A stretch of 64,000 nt of DNA, taken from positions 1 through 64,000 of the forward strand of contig JAIDQZ010000007.1 of assembly GCA_029062005.1 (NCBI GenBank), given 5' to 3'. Shown piece by piece: positions 1 through 10,297 of this stretch. The notes under the pieces are model-generated. The model did not search any database and had not been told where the DNA came from. It saw nothing but the letters and a program-made list of their open reading frames with translations. Source of the stretch: Muribaculaceae bacterium (GTDB lineage: Bacteria > Bacteroidota > Bacteroidia > Bacteroidales > Muribaculaceae). Numbering within the stretch: position 1 is the first letter of the stretch; the number at the start of each line of letters is the position of its first letter. The position numbers and the translations under genes were made by a program.

Positions 1-40
1 CCCCAGACGCACACTCTAACCGGACTGAGCTACACCCCGA
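1..40 (-). tRNA. partial tRNA, 5' part only, probably tRNA-Pro(GGG), cut by the window edge
   Basis: Reverse complement TCGGGGTGTAGCTCAGTCCGGTTAGAGTGTGCGTCTGGGG has the acceptor, D-arm and anticodon-loop start of a tRNA; the 3' half lies outside the window. Confidence 0.65.
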
Positions 41-159
41 GTCGGCTAAGCCGGAACCAACCGATATTCATTCTGAACGAAGCTGGGGGCTTGCATCCAT
101 ATTCCTTTTTGGAGCGAATATCTTGCGCATTTCTGCGGGGGTTCCCTGCTAAAGCGATG

Positions 160-191
160 CAAAATTACTGCTTTTTTCTGAATCCACCAAA
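160..191 (-). promoter_or_regulatory. Bacteroidetes-type promoter for the partial tRNA
   Basis: Minus strand reads TTTG-N20-TAATTTTG (RC of caaaatta 160-167 and caaa 188-191). Confidence 0.65.
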
Positions 192-226
192 TTTTTATGC
201 ATTTTTTTGTGGAAAATCTTCACTTC

Positions 227-1468
227 TCAATCCTCACCAGCCGCTGTTGACGGATACCGGGTGTCTTCCCGGGTATCCGCACTCCGGCTCCGGGAGCATT
301 TTTTATTCCTTCGGTGAGCAGCCAGCAAGTCACGATGCCGGATAGCCCTCTCCTTTTTCCGCTCAGCCTTCTCTTCCATCTGCCTTCGCTGATGATTTCT
401 GTGCTCCTCCATCTTCCGCTTCTTTTCAGACTTACGACGCACTTCGCCCCTACCCTGAATGATATCGCGCACAGTCTCCGCAAGATGCTTGTCGAAACCC
501 ATATGCTTGAGAAGCTTTGATGCCATGAGCCCCCCCGTGTGTTCATGACGGGGATAGCGCATGACTCCTGATCTATCCCGCACTGCAGCCCTTAACATCC
601 CGAGATTGCCAAAGAAGGCGGCAAGGCGCAGCGCCTCGTCATCGACTCCCTCTTCCTCCAGTCTTGCCGCCGCCTCAATGCCCATTTCACACAACGACCT
701 GTCGCCCCCTTCCGGCACAGTATCTGCCATCTCCCTTATCAAAGGATTCATATACTTCAATCCGCCTATCTTATCAAGAACTCCGAGCGACCTCCTGATA
801 TCCTTGCCAAACAGCATCTTACGGAACTCTCCGCCCCAGCGCTCCTTCGACACAATGGAAAGTCGCTCAACACTTCTTTTAAGTGCCTCCATCGTCTCGT
901 CGTCGATCTTCCACCCATAACGGGCGGCAAACCTCATACACCTCAGTATCCTCACTGGATCATCGTCAAATGTCTCATACGGATCGAGAGGAGTCCTGAT
1001 TATGCCTTCCTTTATGTCATGGATTCCACGCCCGGTCATGTCAAGAATCTCTCCTGTCTTGATATTCCGGTAAAGCGAGTTAACTGTAAAATCGCGTCTG
1101 AAGCAATCCTCCTTTATCGTACCGCTCACCACCTCGGGACAGCGGCTCGTCTTGTCTGTATATTTCTCAGCCCTTGTCTGGACTGCTTCTATTTCCTCTT
1201 CCGGAAACTTTCGCAGACGAAATCTCGCGGTTCCAAACTTTCTGAAAAGTACAGGCATTTCCAGAAGATACTTATGCCTGAGCAGCCACATGGTGAAATT
1301 CACCCCGCCGTCAGGAAGATCCACGGCTATATCCACATCATGAATTGGTGTGCCCAGAATTTCATCACGCACACATCCACCCACAGCATAGAGATGACCA
1401 TCCCACTTCGTGCCTTCGCTGATACGGCGGAAATATTCCAATATCTTATGATAAGTGCTATCTGTCAT
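227..1468 (-). CDS. CCA-adding enzyme / poly(A) polymerase family nucleotidyltransferase with degenerate HD region and basic C-terminal tail
   Basis: GGCVRDEILGTPIHDVDIAVD nucleotidyltransferase motif, RRDFTVNSLYRN, DPVRILRCMRFAARYGW; C-terminus RRKSEKKRKMEEHRNHQRRQ. Confidence 0.88.
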   Translation of the reverse strand: MTDSTYHKILEYFRRISEGTKWDGHLYAVGGCVRDEILGTPIHDVDIAVDLPDGGVNFTMWLLRHKYLLEMPVLFRKFGTARFRLRKFPEEEIEAVQTRAEKYTDKTSRCPEVVSGTIKEDCFRRDFTVNSLYRNIKTGEILDMTGRGIHDIKEGIIRTPLDPYETFDDDPVRILRCMRFAARYGWKIDDETMEALKRSVERLSIVSKERWGGEFRKMLFGKDIRRSLGVLDKIGGLKYMNPLIREMADTVPEGGDRSLCEMGIEAAARLEEEGVDDEALRLAAFFGNLGMLRAAVRDRSGVMRYPRHEHTGGLMASKLLKHMGFDKHLAETVRDIIQGRGEVRRKSEKKRKMEEHRNHQRRQMEEKAERKKERAIRHRDLLAAHRRNKKCSRSRSADTREDTRYPSTAAGED

Positions 1469-1477
1469 GCCGATGGA

Positions 1478-2881
1478 TCATGCTTTTGAAACTGTGACAT
1501 CGTTTTTACGGATATGTTTTATCTGCCAGGCAAGCATGAATCCCGCCACTATCGTCGACAGGAAATCCCCGATCGGGAAGCATGCCCACACGCCGTCAAG
1601 TCCGAAAAACGGGGGGAGTATCAGGAGTGCCGGGATCATGAAGATCACCTGGCGTGTCAGCGACAGGAATATAGACTTCGTAGCCATGCCGAGCGACTGG
1701 AAATAGTTGGTAGACACTATCTGGAAGCCTACCATCCAGAATCCGACAGTGGTGATATGCAGGCAGTTCACCGCACACTTTATCTGTTCGGGATCCTGCA
1801 TGAAGAGCTTAGCGATCAGTTCGGCGTTTGTGGCTCCGATTATGGATCCGGCGGTAGTGAAGCATACTGCGGTCAAAGCTGCAAGTTTCAGAGTACGGAA
1901 AAGACGGTCATACTTCCTCGCACCGTAATTATAGCCCAGAATAGGCTGCATTCCCTGGCATATGCCGATCACCACAAACACAAATATCGTCACGAAACGG
2001 TTGAACACCACAACGGCGGCTATCGCGTCGTCGCCACCATACTTCAGCAGAGATGTATTGACCACCGCATTGATGCAGCTGCCCGCCACATTTATCAGAA
2101 ACGGCGACATGCCTATATAGAGGATCGATCCGATCACGCGCCAGTCAAACTTAAACGTGCCGCGTTCGAAATGCAGTGTGCTCGACTTCTTGAAAAAATG
2201 CTGCATCACGAAGATCGCCGTCACAATCATGGAGATATCCGTGGCGATAGCCGCACCCTTGATGCCCCATTTGAAACCAAACAGGAAAAGAGGCGCAAGA
2301 ATGGAATTCAGTCCGGCTCCTATCATATTGGTCCACATCGCCTTGCCCGGATAGCCGGATGCCCTCATCACATTGTTGTAGCTGAAAGTCAGATTCATGA
2401 GCACCATACCGGGAAGCACCCAGGTAAGGAACTCCTTGGCATAGGGCAAACTTGCGTCGGAGGCGCCGAAAAGGCGGAGAAGAGGCTCAAGAAAGAACGC
2501 GAAAGCGGTAGTATAAAGCACTCCTATCAGGATCGTGAGCTGGACGGAGTTGCCGAGAATGACGGCAGCCCTATGATGATCCTTCTGCCCCAATACAATC
2601 GATATCCTTGTAGCGGCACCTGCTCCAATAAGCATACCGAAAGCAGTACCTAAATTCTGCACAGGGAATGTGACGGCGATACCTGCCACCACGTTTGGAT
2701 CATCGATAGCATGCCCAATGACTATAGAGTCAATGATATTATACAATGCCATCACCACTGTCCCGACTACCGCGGGCAGACTATATTTCCACAGTATGCG
2801 TCCTACAGGCGACGAGGACAGCTCCTTCAGCCGCTCGCCCGAGGTGTCCGCATTCTGTGTAGACCGTGCGTTTTCACTCAT
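1478..2881 (-). CDS. MATE family efflux transporter
   Basis: About 12 hydrophobic segments; PVGRILWKYSLPAVVGTVVMALYNIIDSIVIGH and GICQGMQPILGYNYGA are typical of MATE proteins. Confidence 0.95.
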   Translation of the reverse strand: MSENARSTQNADTSGERLKELSSSPVGRILWKYSLPAVVGTVVMALYNIIDSIVIGHAIDDPNVVAGIAVTFPVQNLGTAFGMLIGAGAATRISIVLGQKDHHRAAVILGNSVQLTILIGVLYTTAFAFFLEPLLRLFGASDASLPYAKEFLTWVLPGMVLMNLTFSYNNVMRASGYPGKAMWTNMIGAGLNSILAPLFLFGFKWGIKGAAIATDISMIVTAIFVMQHFFKKSSTLHFERGTFKFDWRVIGSILYIGMSPFLINVAGSCINAVVNTSLLKYGGDDAIAAVVVFNRFVTIFVFVVIGICQGMQPILGYNYGARKYDRLFRTLKLAALTAVCFTTAGSIIGATNAELIAKLFMQDPEQIKCAVNCLHITTVGFWMVGFQIVSTNYFQSLGMATKSIFLSLTRQVIFMIPALLILPPFFGLDGVWACFPIGDFLSTIVAGFMLAWQIKHIRKNDVTVSKA

Positions 2882-3060
2882 ATCCGGTGGATTTTAATAA
2901 ATATTTATTGTGGAATTCTTTAGTATAAACAATCAACTCGCCTTTTTTATTGTTATATTTATAAAGAGGTATGTTTTTATATGTGACCATCACCTCTTCA
3001 CACGATTGCCACAAAACGACTTTTTAACATATCATAACTAATCATTAAAACCCAAAGACA

Positions 3061-3747
3061 ATGAAATTCAAAGCATTATCTTGCGTATTCCTTGCAGTCC
3101 TCATGTTAGTGACAGGCTGCAACGTCACAAACACAGGCAAAGGCGCTGCAATAGGCGGCGGCAGCGGCGCTGCACTTGGCGCAGGCATCGGAGCCCTCCT
3201 CGGCAAAGGTAAAGGAGCAGGCATCGGAGCAGGAGTAGGCGCGGCAGTAGGCACCGCAGTTGGAGCCATCATCGGCAAGCATATGGACAACCAGCAAAAG
3301 AAGCTCGAAGAGCAGCTGAAGAATGCCGAGGTTGAAAAATCTGAAGTAAACGGACTTCAGGCGATCAAGGTGACATTCCCCGGCGGTATCCTTTTCGCTA
3401 CAGGCAAGTGGAACATCCAGCCTGCCGCACAGGCAGAACTCGCTGAGTTTGCGAAGTCTCTTGAGCAGAACCCGCTCACAGACGTAGTCATCGGCGGATA
3501 TACCGACAACACCGGCTCAATGGAAGCCAACACACGTGTGGCTGACAACCGCGCAAACGCAGTCAAGACATTCCTTGAAGGCAAAGGCATTGCAGCAAGC
3601 CGTATCCAGGCAAAAGGCTTCCCGATGCAGGACTATGTGGCAAGCAACGACACAAAGGAAGGCCAGGCAAAAAACCGCCGTGTAGAAGTCTACATCTATG
3701 CTTCCGATGAAATGGTGAAGGCTGCTGAAAACGGCAATCTGAACTAA
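3061..3747 (+). CDS. OmpA family lipoprotein with glycine-zipper N-terminus
   Basis: Lipobox LMLVTGC; GAAIGGGSGAALGAGIGALLGKGKGAGIGAGVGAAVG; OmpA-C motif GYTDNTGSMEANTRVADNRANAVKTFL. Confidence 0.95.
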   Translation: MKFKALSCVFLAVLMLVTGCNVTNTGKGAAIGGGSGAALGAGIGALLGKGKGAGIGAGVGAAVGTAVGAIIGKHMDNQQKKLEEQLKNAEVEKSEVNGLQAIKVTFPGGILFATGKWNIQPAAQAELAEFAKSLEQNPLTDVVIGGYTDNTGSMEANTRVADNRANAVKTFLEGKGIAASRIQAKGFPMQDYVASNDTKEGQAKNRRVEVYIYASDEMVKAAENGNLN

Positions 3748-3788
3748 TAACCATTCATGAATCAGACGATTCATGACCATATCATAAT

Positions 3789-3819
3789 CCACCCTGCGAC
3801 ATGAATTATCGCAGGGTGG
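3789..3819 (+). terminator. hairpin terminator downstream of the ompA-like gene
   Basis: Perfect 11-bp stem ccaccctgcga / tcgcagggtgg with 9-nt loop; no strong T-tract. Confidence 0.55.
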
Positions 3820-3872
3820 ACATATCATATACCGGGCACCCGTCTATCTAACATTTTCATGAGTTATATTAT

Positions 3873-4730
3873 ATGGGAAAGTCAATCAGCTCATTTTTAA
3901 TTTATCTGACTGTTTTCACCTTCATCATAATCTTCCCCACCCGCTCTGAGGCACAGATACTTGTGCCAGACGGAGTCGTGGAGAACACCGACTCAATCAG
4001 GAAAACCATGGACATCGGTCCATTCTTCGGCCTATACAAAGACAATTATTTCGCCGTCGGGACAGATCCTTTCCATAAGCCTACCGGACTCAATTCAGGA
4101 GTAAAATTTCAATTATCCATCTCCCAGCGCCTTACCAACGCAACTCTGCCCTGGGGGACATATCTTTATCTATTCTTTACTGAAAAAGTATTCTGGGAGG
4201 TATTCAAGGACTCCATGCCCATGAGCGATCTGAACTTCAATCCCGGCATCGGATGGTCGAAGCCTTTCTTCGTCAAGGACCGCTACTGCGGAAAACTCAC
4301 ACTCATAGTGGAGCATGAAAGCAACGGCCGCGACGGAGAGGCGTCACGCTCCTGGAATAAGGTCTCGCTTGCAGGAAGCGCCTTCGTCACGGAATGCCTT
4401 TCGGTTCATGCCAAATACTGGATTCCGATAGTCGACGGAAAGTACAATCAGGATCTTTTGAAATACAGCGGAATATTCCAGATGGGATTCCAGCTGAACT
4501 CTCTCGACCACAAGTTCACGCTTGCAGCTACATTCGTCAAACGCCAGGGATGGAACTTCAACTGGAATACAAACATACAGCTCGGCTGGCGCATACATAA
4601 AGACTCAAATCAGTATTTCTTCGCGGACTTCTACAATGGATACGGGGAAGGACTTCTTGACTACAACCAGTTTCACAACCGTCTGCGAATCGGCATCCTT
4701 ATCCGGCCGAAATTCTTCTCTGAGTATTGA
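3873..4730 (+). CDS. outer membrane phospholipase A (PldA-like)
   Basis: Signal peptide, then DIGPFFGLYKDNYFAVGT and LIVEHESNGRDGEASRSWNK (H/S/N active-site pattern of OM phospholipase A). Confidence 0.85.
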   Translation: MGKSISSFLIYLTVFTFIIIFPTRSEAQILVPDGVVENTDSIRKTMDIGPFFGLYKDNYFAVGTDPFHKPTGLNSGVKFQLSISQRLTNATLPWGTYLYLFFTEKVFWEVFKDSMPMSDLNFNPGIGWSKPFFVKDRYCGKLTLIVEHESNGRDGEASRSWNKVSLAGSAFVTECLSVHAKYWIPIVDGKYNQDLLKYSGIFQMGFQLNSLDHKFTLAATFVKRQGWNFNWNTNIQLGWRIHKDSNQYFFADFYNGYGEGLLDYNQFHNRLRIGILIRPKFFSEY

Positions 4731-4739
4731 TCTCGGGGA

Positions 4740-6146
4740 TCAGCGGGCATATGCCCCAAGAGCGGGTGCACCCCCTTCAAGACGGTCGACTCCGTCCATA
4801 TCCATGATACACACTCCCCCGGCATATTCCGGATTGCCGGCATGAAGCGCAGGAGAATCCTCTTTCAGCCTATAGTCGAATATATACTTGTCTCGAACGG
4901 TCTCAAACAACGGATCCTCATCCCAAAGGCAGGACACAAAGTGGTCGTCGTCCGATCCGCCTACTCCGAGAAGCACATTGTGGAGATAGACTTCCGATCC
5001 GGCAAGATCCCCAGGGGTGATCGGAGGCGTGATGCCATAGATTATGCAGTTGTTGAACTGCGCTTTCATAAGAGGGTTAGAGACTCCGGAACTGTCCTCC
5101 CTCGACAGATGCGACATGGTGAGTATGGACTCGGGAGAGATCGCGAACAGGTAGTAGTTGGCAAGGGTGCACTGCACGAAATCATGGATTCCGCCCCTGA
5201 GGCTAACCACAGCTTCGCCCGCATCTGAAAAACAGCATCCATAGGCAGACACATTCGCATGTTCCGACCGGAGGACGTTGCCTTGTGAATTGTGGAGCCA
5301 TGAATTGACAATCGTCAGTTTGCTTCGGTCGGTGACCCCGCAACTGTCGACCACCACTCCAGACACCGTAGACTGCATCTCGACATACTCCATGCGATTG
5401 CCAAACGAAGAGGCACCGAATCTTACGCCCTGCCATTGCCCGGCAAGTATCTCATAGCCTGTGTCGGGAAGCACATTGTCAAGACGGTCGCCGCGAAAAC
5501 TGATCATTCTCCCGGTCTCACCTACGGCATGAAGCGTGCCGTCGACCTGAAGCATGGCTCCGTCGTGGAAAAGCACCCGGGCTCCCGGCTCCACGGTAAG
5601 GGTCGCCCCCGACGCGACACGCAGGGTGTCAAAGACCACATACGGCACCTCGGCGGTCAGCGTCATGTCTTCCTCGACAGTAACTCCCCGCATGCGCCTT
5701 ACGTTCTGTCCGTAGGCTTCGAGAGTGACCGTCTGGGCAACGCCGTTGGTGACGAAATCAAGATTTCCCTCCACCTTGAACGGACGGACATCACCGTTGG
5801 CGTCTATGAAGCATTCCACAAAGACAAAAATAGAGTCATTCGGACGTATCTCGACATCACGGAAGACTTTTCCCGAGACACCGTCGACATTGATAGTGAA
5901 TACTCCGGCGTCGTCACGCACCATCACACTTGATATATTGATTGACTTCGATGCCCTGTTGAATACCTTAAGACGCGCCGTTGGAGTGCCGAGATCAGTA
6001 AACACCGTGTCAAACCTCAGTGTATCTGTGGAAAACGCCAGCACATCGGAAGGGGAATCGGTGAAATCATCGGATATACACCCCCCGGCAAAAAATGACA
6101 TCAATACTGATATGCAGAAAAAAAAGAGAGTTCGCATTGTTTTCAT
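4740..6146 (-). CDS. lipoprotein with right-handed beta-helix-like repeats
   Basis: Signal peptide/lipobox SFFAGGC; RVLFHDGAMLQVDGTLHAVG, NSWLHNSQGNVLRSEHANVSAYGCCFS. Confidence 0.7.
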   Translation of the reverse strand: MKTMRTLFFFCISVLMSFFAGGCISDDFTDSPSDVLAFSTDTLRFDTVFTDLGTPTARLKVFNRASKSINISSVMVRDDAGVFTINVDGVSGKVFRDVEIRPNDSIFVFVECFIDANGDVRPFKVEGNLDFVTNGVAQTVTLEAYGQNVRRMRGVTVEEDMTLTAEVPYVVFDTLRVASGATLTVEPGARVLFHDGAMLQVDGTLHAVGETGRMISFRGDRLDNVLPDTGYEILAGQWQGVRFGASSFGNRMEYVEMQSTVSGVVVDSCGVTDRSKLTIVNSWLHNSQGNVLRSEHANVSAYGCCFSDAGEAVVSLRGGIHDFVQCTLANYYLFAISPESILTMSHLSREDSSGVSNPLMKAQFNNCIIYGITPPITPGDLAGSEVYLHNVLLGVGGSDDDHFVSCLWDEDPLFETVRDKYIFDYRLKEDSPALHAGNPEYAGGVCIMDMDGVDRLEGGAPALGAYAR

Positions 6147-6180
6147 ATACGAAAAACGACTTTCATAACGTATTTATTAT

Positions 6181-7308
6181 ATGAAGTATATGTTAGTGGC
6201 AGGGGAAGCGTCCGGAGATCTCCACGCTTCCCGGCTGATGGAAGAAATAAAGATCGCAGACAGAGATGCCGATTTCCGGTTTCTTGGAGGCGACCTTATG
6301 GCGCGGGCAGCCGGACGCGACCCCGAGATACACATTGAAAAGATGAATGTCATGGGGTTTTCAGAAGTGTTGCGCGCACTTCCTACCGTATTGTCCAATC
6401 TAAGGCGTGCGAAGACCCTCGTCAGGGAATACATGCCGGATGTACTGATTCTTGTGGACTACCCGTCCTTCAATCTCCGGCTCGCTGAATACGCACATAA
6501 GATCGGGGTGCGCGTCGACTGGATGATCGCCCCGAAAGTATGGGCATGGAAGGAATGGAGGATCCCCAAACTGAAGAAATACGTCTCCAACATGTACAGC
6601 ATACTTCCGTTTGAGACGAACTATTTCAGGAAACACGGCATGGAGGTGAGATATGTGGGAAATCCCACGGTCAAGGAAATAGAGCAGTCGCTCGGACACA
6701 TCCCGCCGAGAAAGCATTTTCTCGAACGTCAGGGGATATCCGACCAACGTCCTATAATAGCTATACTTCCGGGATCGCGCAAGGGAGAGATCCGCAACAA
6801 CCTTCCTCTCATGATTGAGGCTGCAAAGCGCTTTCCCGACTACCAGTACATCATAGCGGCGGCTCCGTCAGTCCCTGAGAAATTCTACAGATCGATAGCA
6901 CAGGACGCGGGACTAAGCCTCGCCTTCGGCGCTACGCATACCTTGCTCAAATATTCGGCAGCCGCCATAGTTACTTCAGGCACCGCCACGCTTGAGACAG
7001 CCGTGATAGGCACTCCGCAGGTGGTCTGCTACAGGGCAAACGGATCCCGGATCACATATAGGCTGATGAAAAAGCTTCTTAAGGTGAAGTATGTATCGCT
7101 GCCCAACCTTATCGTCGGCAACAGCATAGTCACCGAGCTTCTGCTCCACAACTGCACAGCCGACAGGATCGCCCGCGAGCTGGGTCCTCTACTTCAGCCC
7201 TCCCCACAACGAGACTGGCAGCTTTCAGGCTACCGAAATATGAAAAAACGCCTCGGCACCACCGACGCGTCAAAAATAGCGGCAGAATACATCTGCAGGA
7301 AACATTGA
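6181..7308 (+). CDS. lpxB: lipid-A-disaccharide synthase
   Basis: AGEASGDLHASRLM, IDYPSFNLRLA-like segment, WAWKEWR, LPGSRKGEI, TSGTATLETAVIGTPQVV. Confidence 0.97.
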   Translation: MKYMLVAGEASGDLHASRLMEEIKIADRDADFRFLGGDLMARAAGRDPEIHIEKMNVMGFSEVLRALPTVLSNLRRAKTLVREYMPDVLILVDYPSFNLRLAEYAHKIGVRVDWMIAPKVWAWKEWRIPKLKKYVSNMYSILPFETNYFRKHGMEVRYVGNPTVKEIEQSLGHIPPRKHFLERQGISDQRPIIAILPGSRKGEIRNNLPLMIEAAKRFPDYQYIIAAAPSVPEKFYRSIAQDAGLSLAFGATHTLLKYSAAAIVTSGTATLETAVIGTPQVVCYRANGSRITYRLMKKLLKVKYVSLPNLIVGNSIVTELLLHNCTADRIARELGPLLQPSPQRDWQLSGYRNMKKRLGTTDASKIAAEYICRKH

Positions 7309-10265
7309 GCCGGAAAATATCAAACATATCAATACTGCTCCTTCTCGCATTCTTTCTTGTCATCACAGGATGCGGAACGAAGAAGAACACTGCCATTTCA
7401 CGCAACTGGCAGGCTTTCACCACGCGCTATAACGTCTTTTTCAACGGCAACGAGCATTTTAAGGAGACACTCAAGACAATGGAAGACGGCTATGAAGACG
7501 ACTTCACGAGAATGCTCCTGACTCATCCGGCAGACGCACGGGCAGATGAGACCATGCCCAAACCAAAGGGAGACTTCAAGCGCACCATCGAGAAGATGCA
7601 GAAGGCGATACAGCTGCACTCCATCAAGAAAAAACCGCCTAAGAAATCAGGCTCGGCAAAGGAGAAGGAGTTCCGTGCAAGAGATGAGTTCAACCCGTTT
7701 CTCCATAACGCCTGGATGATGCTCGGCGAGGGACAATACTTCAACGGCGACTTCATGGGGGCTGCAGCCACATTCATGTATATATCACGCCATTTTGTAT
7801 GGCTTCCTGAAGTAGTGACTGAAGCGCTCCTATGGCAAGCCAGAAGCTATGCGGCACTCGACTGGACTTACGAGGCGGAGAACATTCTTGCCAAGATCAA
7901 GGATAAGGACTTGACCACCAAACGGCTACGCGATCTCTACAATCTTGTGGAAGCCTCCTATCTCATGAAGTCGGGACAGTATGCCAAAGCCATACCTTTC
8001 ATTCAGGATGCTGCGGCAAGCAGCAGGGGTGTACAGAAAAACCGTCTGTATTTCCTTCTGGGTCAGGCCTGCAGGCAGGAGGGTAACGATGCCGGTGCAT
8101 ACGAGGCGTTCAGGAAGGCCGGTGCCGGGGCTTCAACTCCATACCGGCTGAAGTTTAATGCCCGCATAAAGCAGAGCGAAGTGTACAGGGGTACTGACAT
8201 AAGGAAGGAAGTATCTTCCCTGAAAGCCATGACACGATATCAACGCAACAATGAATATCTTGACCAGATATATTATGCCATAGGCAATCTGTATCTATCA
8301 AGGAAAGACACCGCCAATGCAAAGGAGAACTACCGGCTCGCCGTAGAGAAATCGACCAGAAACGGGGTAGACAAGGCACTTGCCAACATTGCACTGGGTG
8401 CCATATACTTCGACGAACGTGACTATACCAAGGCCCAGCCATGCTACTCGGAGGCTCTTCCACAACTTCCAAAGACATATCCTGGCTACCGGCAGATATC
8501 CCTGCGTTCGGATGTCCTCGACCAGCTTGCAGTCTACGCCGGCAATGTCGAGCTTCAGGACTCCCTTCTCACTATCGCCGGACTCCCTGAAGAGAAACGT
8601 ATGGAATGGGCTGAGGAGCAGGTGAAGGCTCTAAAGCAGAAAGAAAAAGAGGAGGCGGAGGCGGCAGCCCGCGAAGAAGCCATGGCAAACCGTCCTATGG
8701 GTAACTCCCCCATCGACCAGCAGGGAGGGAACACCGGCATGCAGTTCAATACGGATAAGTCATGGTATTTCTACAACAACACTACAAAATCAGCCGGAAA
8801 GACAGAGTTTCAGCGCCGGTGGGGAGCCAGAAAGCTCGAAGATGACTGGCGGAGACGCAACAAAACTTCTTTTTCATTCGATGATGAAGCGAATGAGGAT
8901 GAGGATGACGGAGATGATGCTTCAGCAGAGACATCTGAAGGAGGGCAGAAGGAAAATGGCAAGGACGGAGAACCTGACCATTCATCGGATCCTCATTTCC
9001 CTGAATATTATATCGCCCAGCTTCCTCTTACGGAGGAAGAGAAAGTCACAGCCAACGATGTGATACAGGAGGGACTCTACAATATGGGAATAATCCTCAA
9101 AGACAAACTGGAGGATTTCCCGGCTGCCCGCACGGAATTCGACACGCTGCTCAACGACTATCCCGACAATATATATCGACTTGACATATACTACAATATG
9201 TATATGATGGCTGCGAGAAGCAACGATCCGCAGCAGATGGAAGTGTGGAGGGCTCTCATAATCTCCGAATTCCCTGAAAGTCCTTACGGAAAGGCAATGA
9301 CGGAACCGGACTACTTCGAACGGCTCAAACGCATGCACGATGAGGAGCAGAAGCTTTATGCCGATGCCTACGCCGATTATCTTGCCGACCGAAATGCGGA
9401 AGTGCACGGCATCACAAGGAAAATGGAGGAAGAATATCCGCTTTCATCCATAATGCCGAAATTCGTATTTATCGATGCCCTTTCATATCTTACGGAAGGG
9501 GACTACGATATGTTTAAGGACAGAATCACCGAACTCCTCCGTAAATGGCCCGACACTGACATGACTGAAGTGGCAGGCGCTATGCTTAAGGGAATCAATG
9601 AGGGACGCAAGCCCAATTCCGGCTCTTCCAACACGAGAGGCATGATTTGGGACATAAAGCTTTCCAACTCAACGGAAAATCAGGCTTCAGACGGACTGCC
9701 GGCTAATTTCGAAAGGGATCCGAACGCCCCGCAGTATCTCGTGCTTGCATATCCAAGAGATGAGATCAACGGGAATCTGCTGCTCTATGATGTGGCGAGA
9801 TTCAACTTCTCGAACTTTGTAGTGAAGGACTTCGACCTTGAGCCGATGAGTTTCGACAACGTCGGAATTATTGTAATCAAGGGATTCAGCAATCTCCGCG
9901 AACTTGAAAACTACCGTAAAGTAATGGTAAATAGAGATTTCCGTCTGCCTGAGAACGTCCGCCCCATCATGATATCCAAGCATAACTTTGAACTTCTCCT
10001 CAAGGAGGGACGTTCTTTTGAAGAATACTTCAGGTTTGAAGAGAATGCCATGGCTGAGGAGGCGGTGGAAACAGCTCTTGAGGAGACCGATCAATCGGAA
10101 ACCCATGAAGACTCAGATGACACCGGAGCCTCCGGGACTTCCGATGATCCGGAGACTGATCCGGAGATTGCAGACACCACTGGAGACCCGGTAGCCCCGG
10201 AGATACAGGAGAACCAGGAGCCCACTGTAAATGAAGAAATTTCAGAAGGACCCACCGAAGATTAA
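7305..10265 (+). CDS. TPR lipoprotein, type IX secretion PorW/SprE-like
   Basis: Lipobox LVITGCGTKKNTAISRNWQAFTTRYNVFFNG, TPR-like repeats, acidic C-terminus; overlaps the lpxB stop. Confidence 0.85.
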   Translation: MSRKISNISILLLLAFFLVITGCGTKKNTAISRNWQAFTTRYNVFFNGNEHFKETLKTMEDGYEDDFTRMLLTHPADARADETMPKPKGDFKRTIEKMQKAIQLHSIKKKPPKKSGSAKEKEFRARDEFNPFLHNAWMMLGEGQYFNGDFMGAAATFMYISRHFVWLPEVVTEALLWQARSYAALDWTYEAENILAKIKDKDLTTKRLRDLYNLVEASYLMKSGQYAKAIPFIQDAAASSRGVQKNRLYFLLGQACRQEGNDAGAYEAFRKAGAGASTPYRLKFNARIKQSEVYRGTDIRKEVSSLKAMTRYQRNNEYLDQIYYAIGNLYLSRKDTANAKENYRLAVEKSTRNGVDKALANIALGAIYFDERDYTKAQPCYSEALPQLPKTYPGYRQISLRSDVLDQLAVYAGNVELQDSLLTIAGLPEEKRMEWAEEQVKALKQKEKEEAEAAAREEAMANRPMGNSPIDQQGGNTGMQFNTDKSWYFYNNTTKSAGKTEFQRRWGARKLEDDWRRRNKTSFSFDDEANEDEDDGDDASAETSEGGQKENGKDGEPDHSSDPHFPEYYIAQLPLTEEEKVTANDVIQEGLYNMGIILKDKLEDFPAARTEFDTLLNDYPDNIYRLDIYYNMYMMAARSNDPQQMEVWRALIISEFPESPYGKAMTEPDYFERLKRMHDEEQKLYADAYADYLADRNAEVHGITRKMEEEYPLSSIMPKFVFIDALSYLTEGDYDMFKDRITELLRKWPDTDMTEVAGAMLKGINEGRKPNSGSSNTRGMIWDIKLSNSTENQASDGLPANFERDPNAPQYLVLAYPRDEINGNLLLYDVARFNFSNFVVKDFDLEPMSFDNVGIIVIKGFSNLRELENYRKVMVNRDFRLPENVRPIMISKHNFELLLKEGRSFEEYFRFEENAMAEEAVETALEETDQSETHEDSDDTGASGTSDDPETDPEIADTTGDPVAPEIQENQEPTVNEEISEGPTED

Positions 10266-10297
10266 AGACTGACGAATAACGACTGACGACTGAAAAT

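Noticed and set aside
1514-2653. 379-aa plus-strand ORF opposite the MATE gene
   Set aside because: Antisense to a clear transporter; His/Arg-rich composition typical of shadow ORFs and no recognisable motif.
3045-3297. Pro/Ala- and Cys-rich minus-strand ORFs opposite the ompA-like gene
   Set aside because: Mirror translation of glycine-zipper codons; no independent support.
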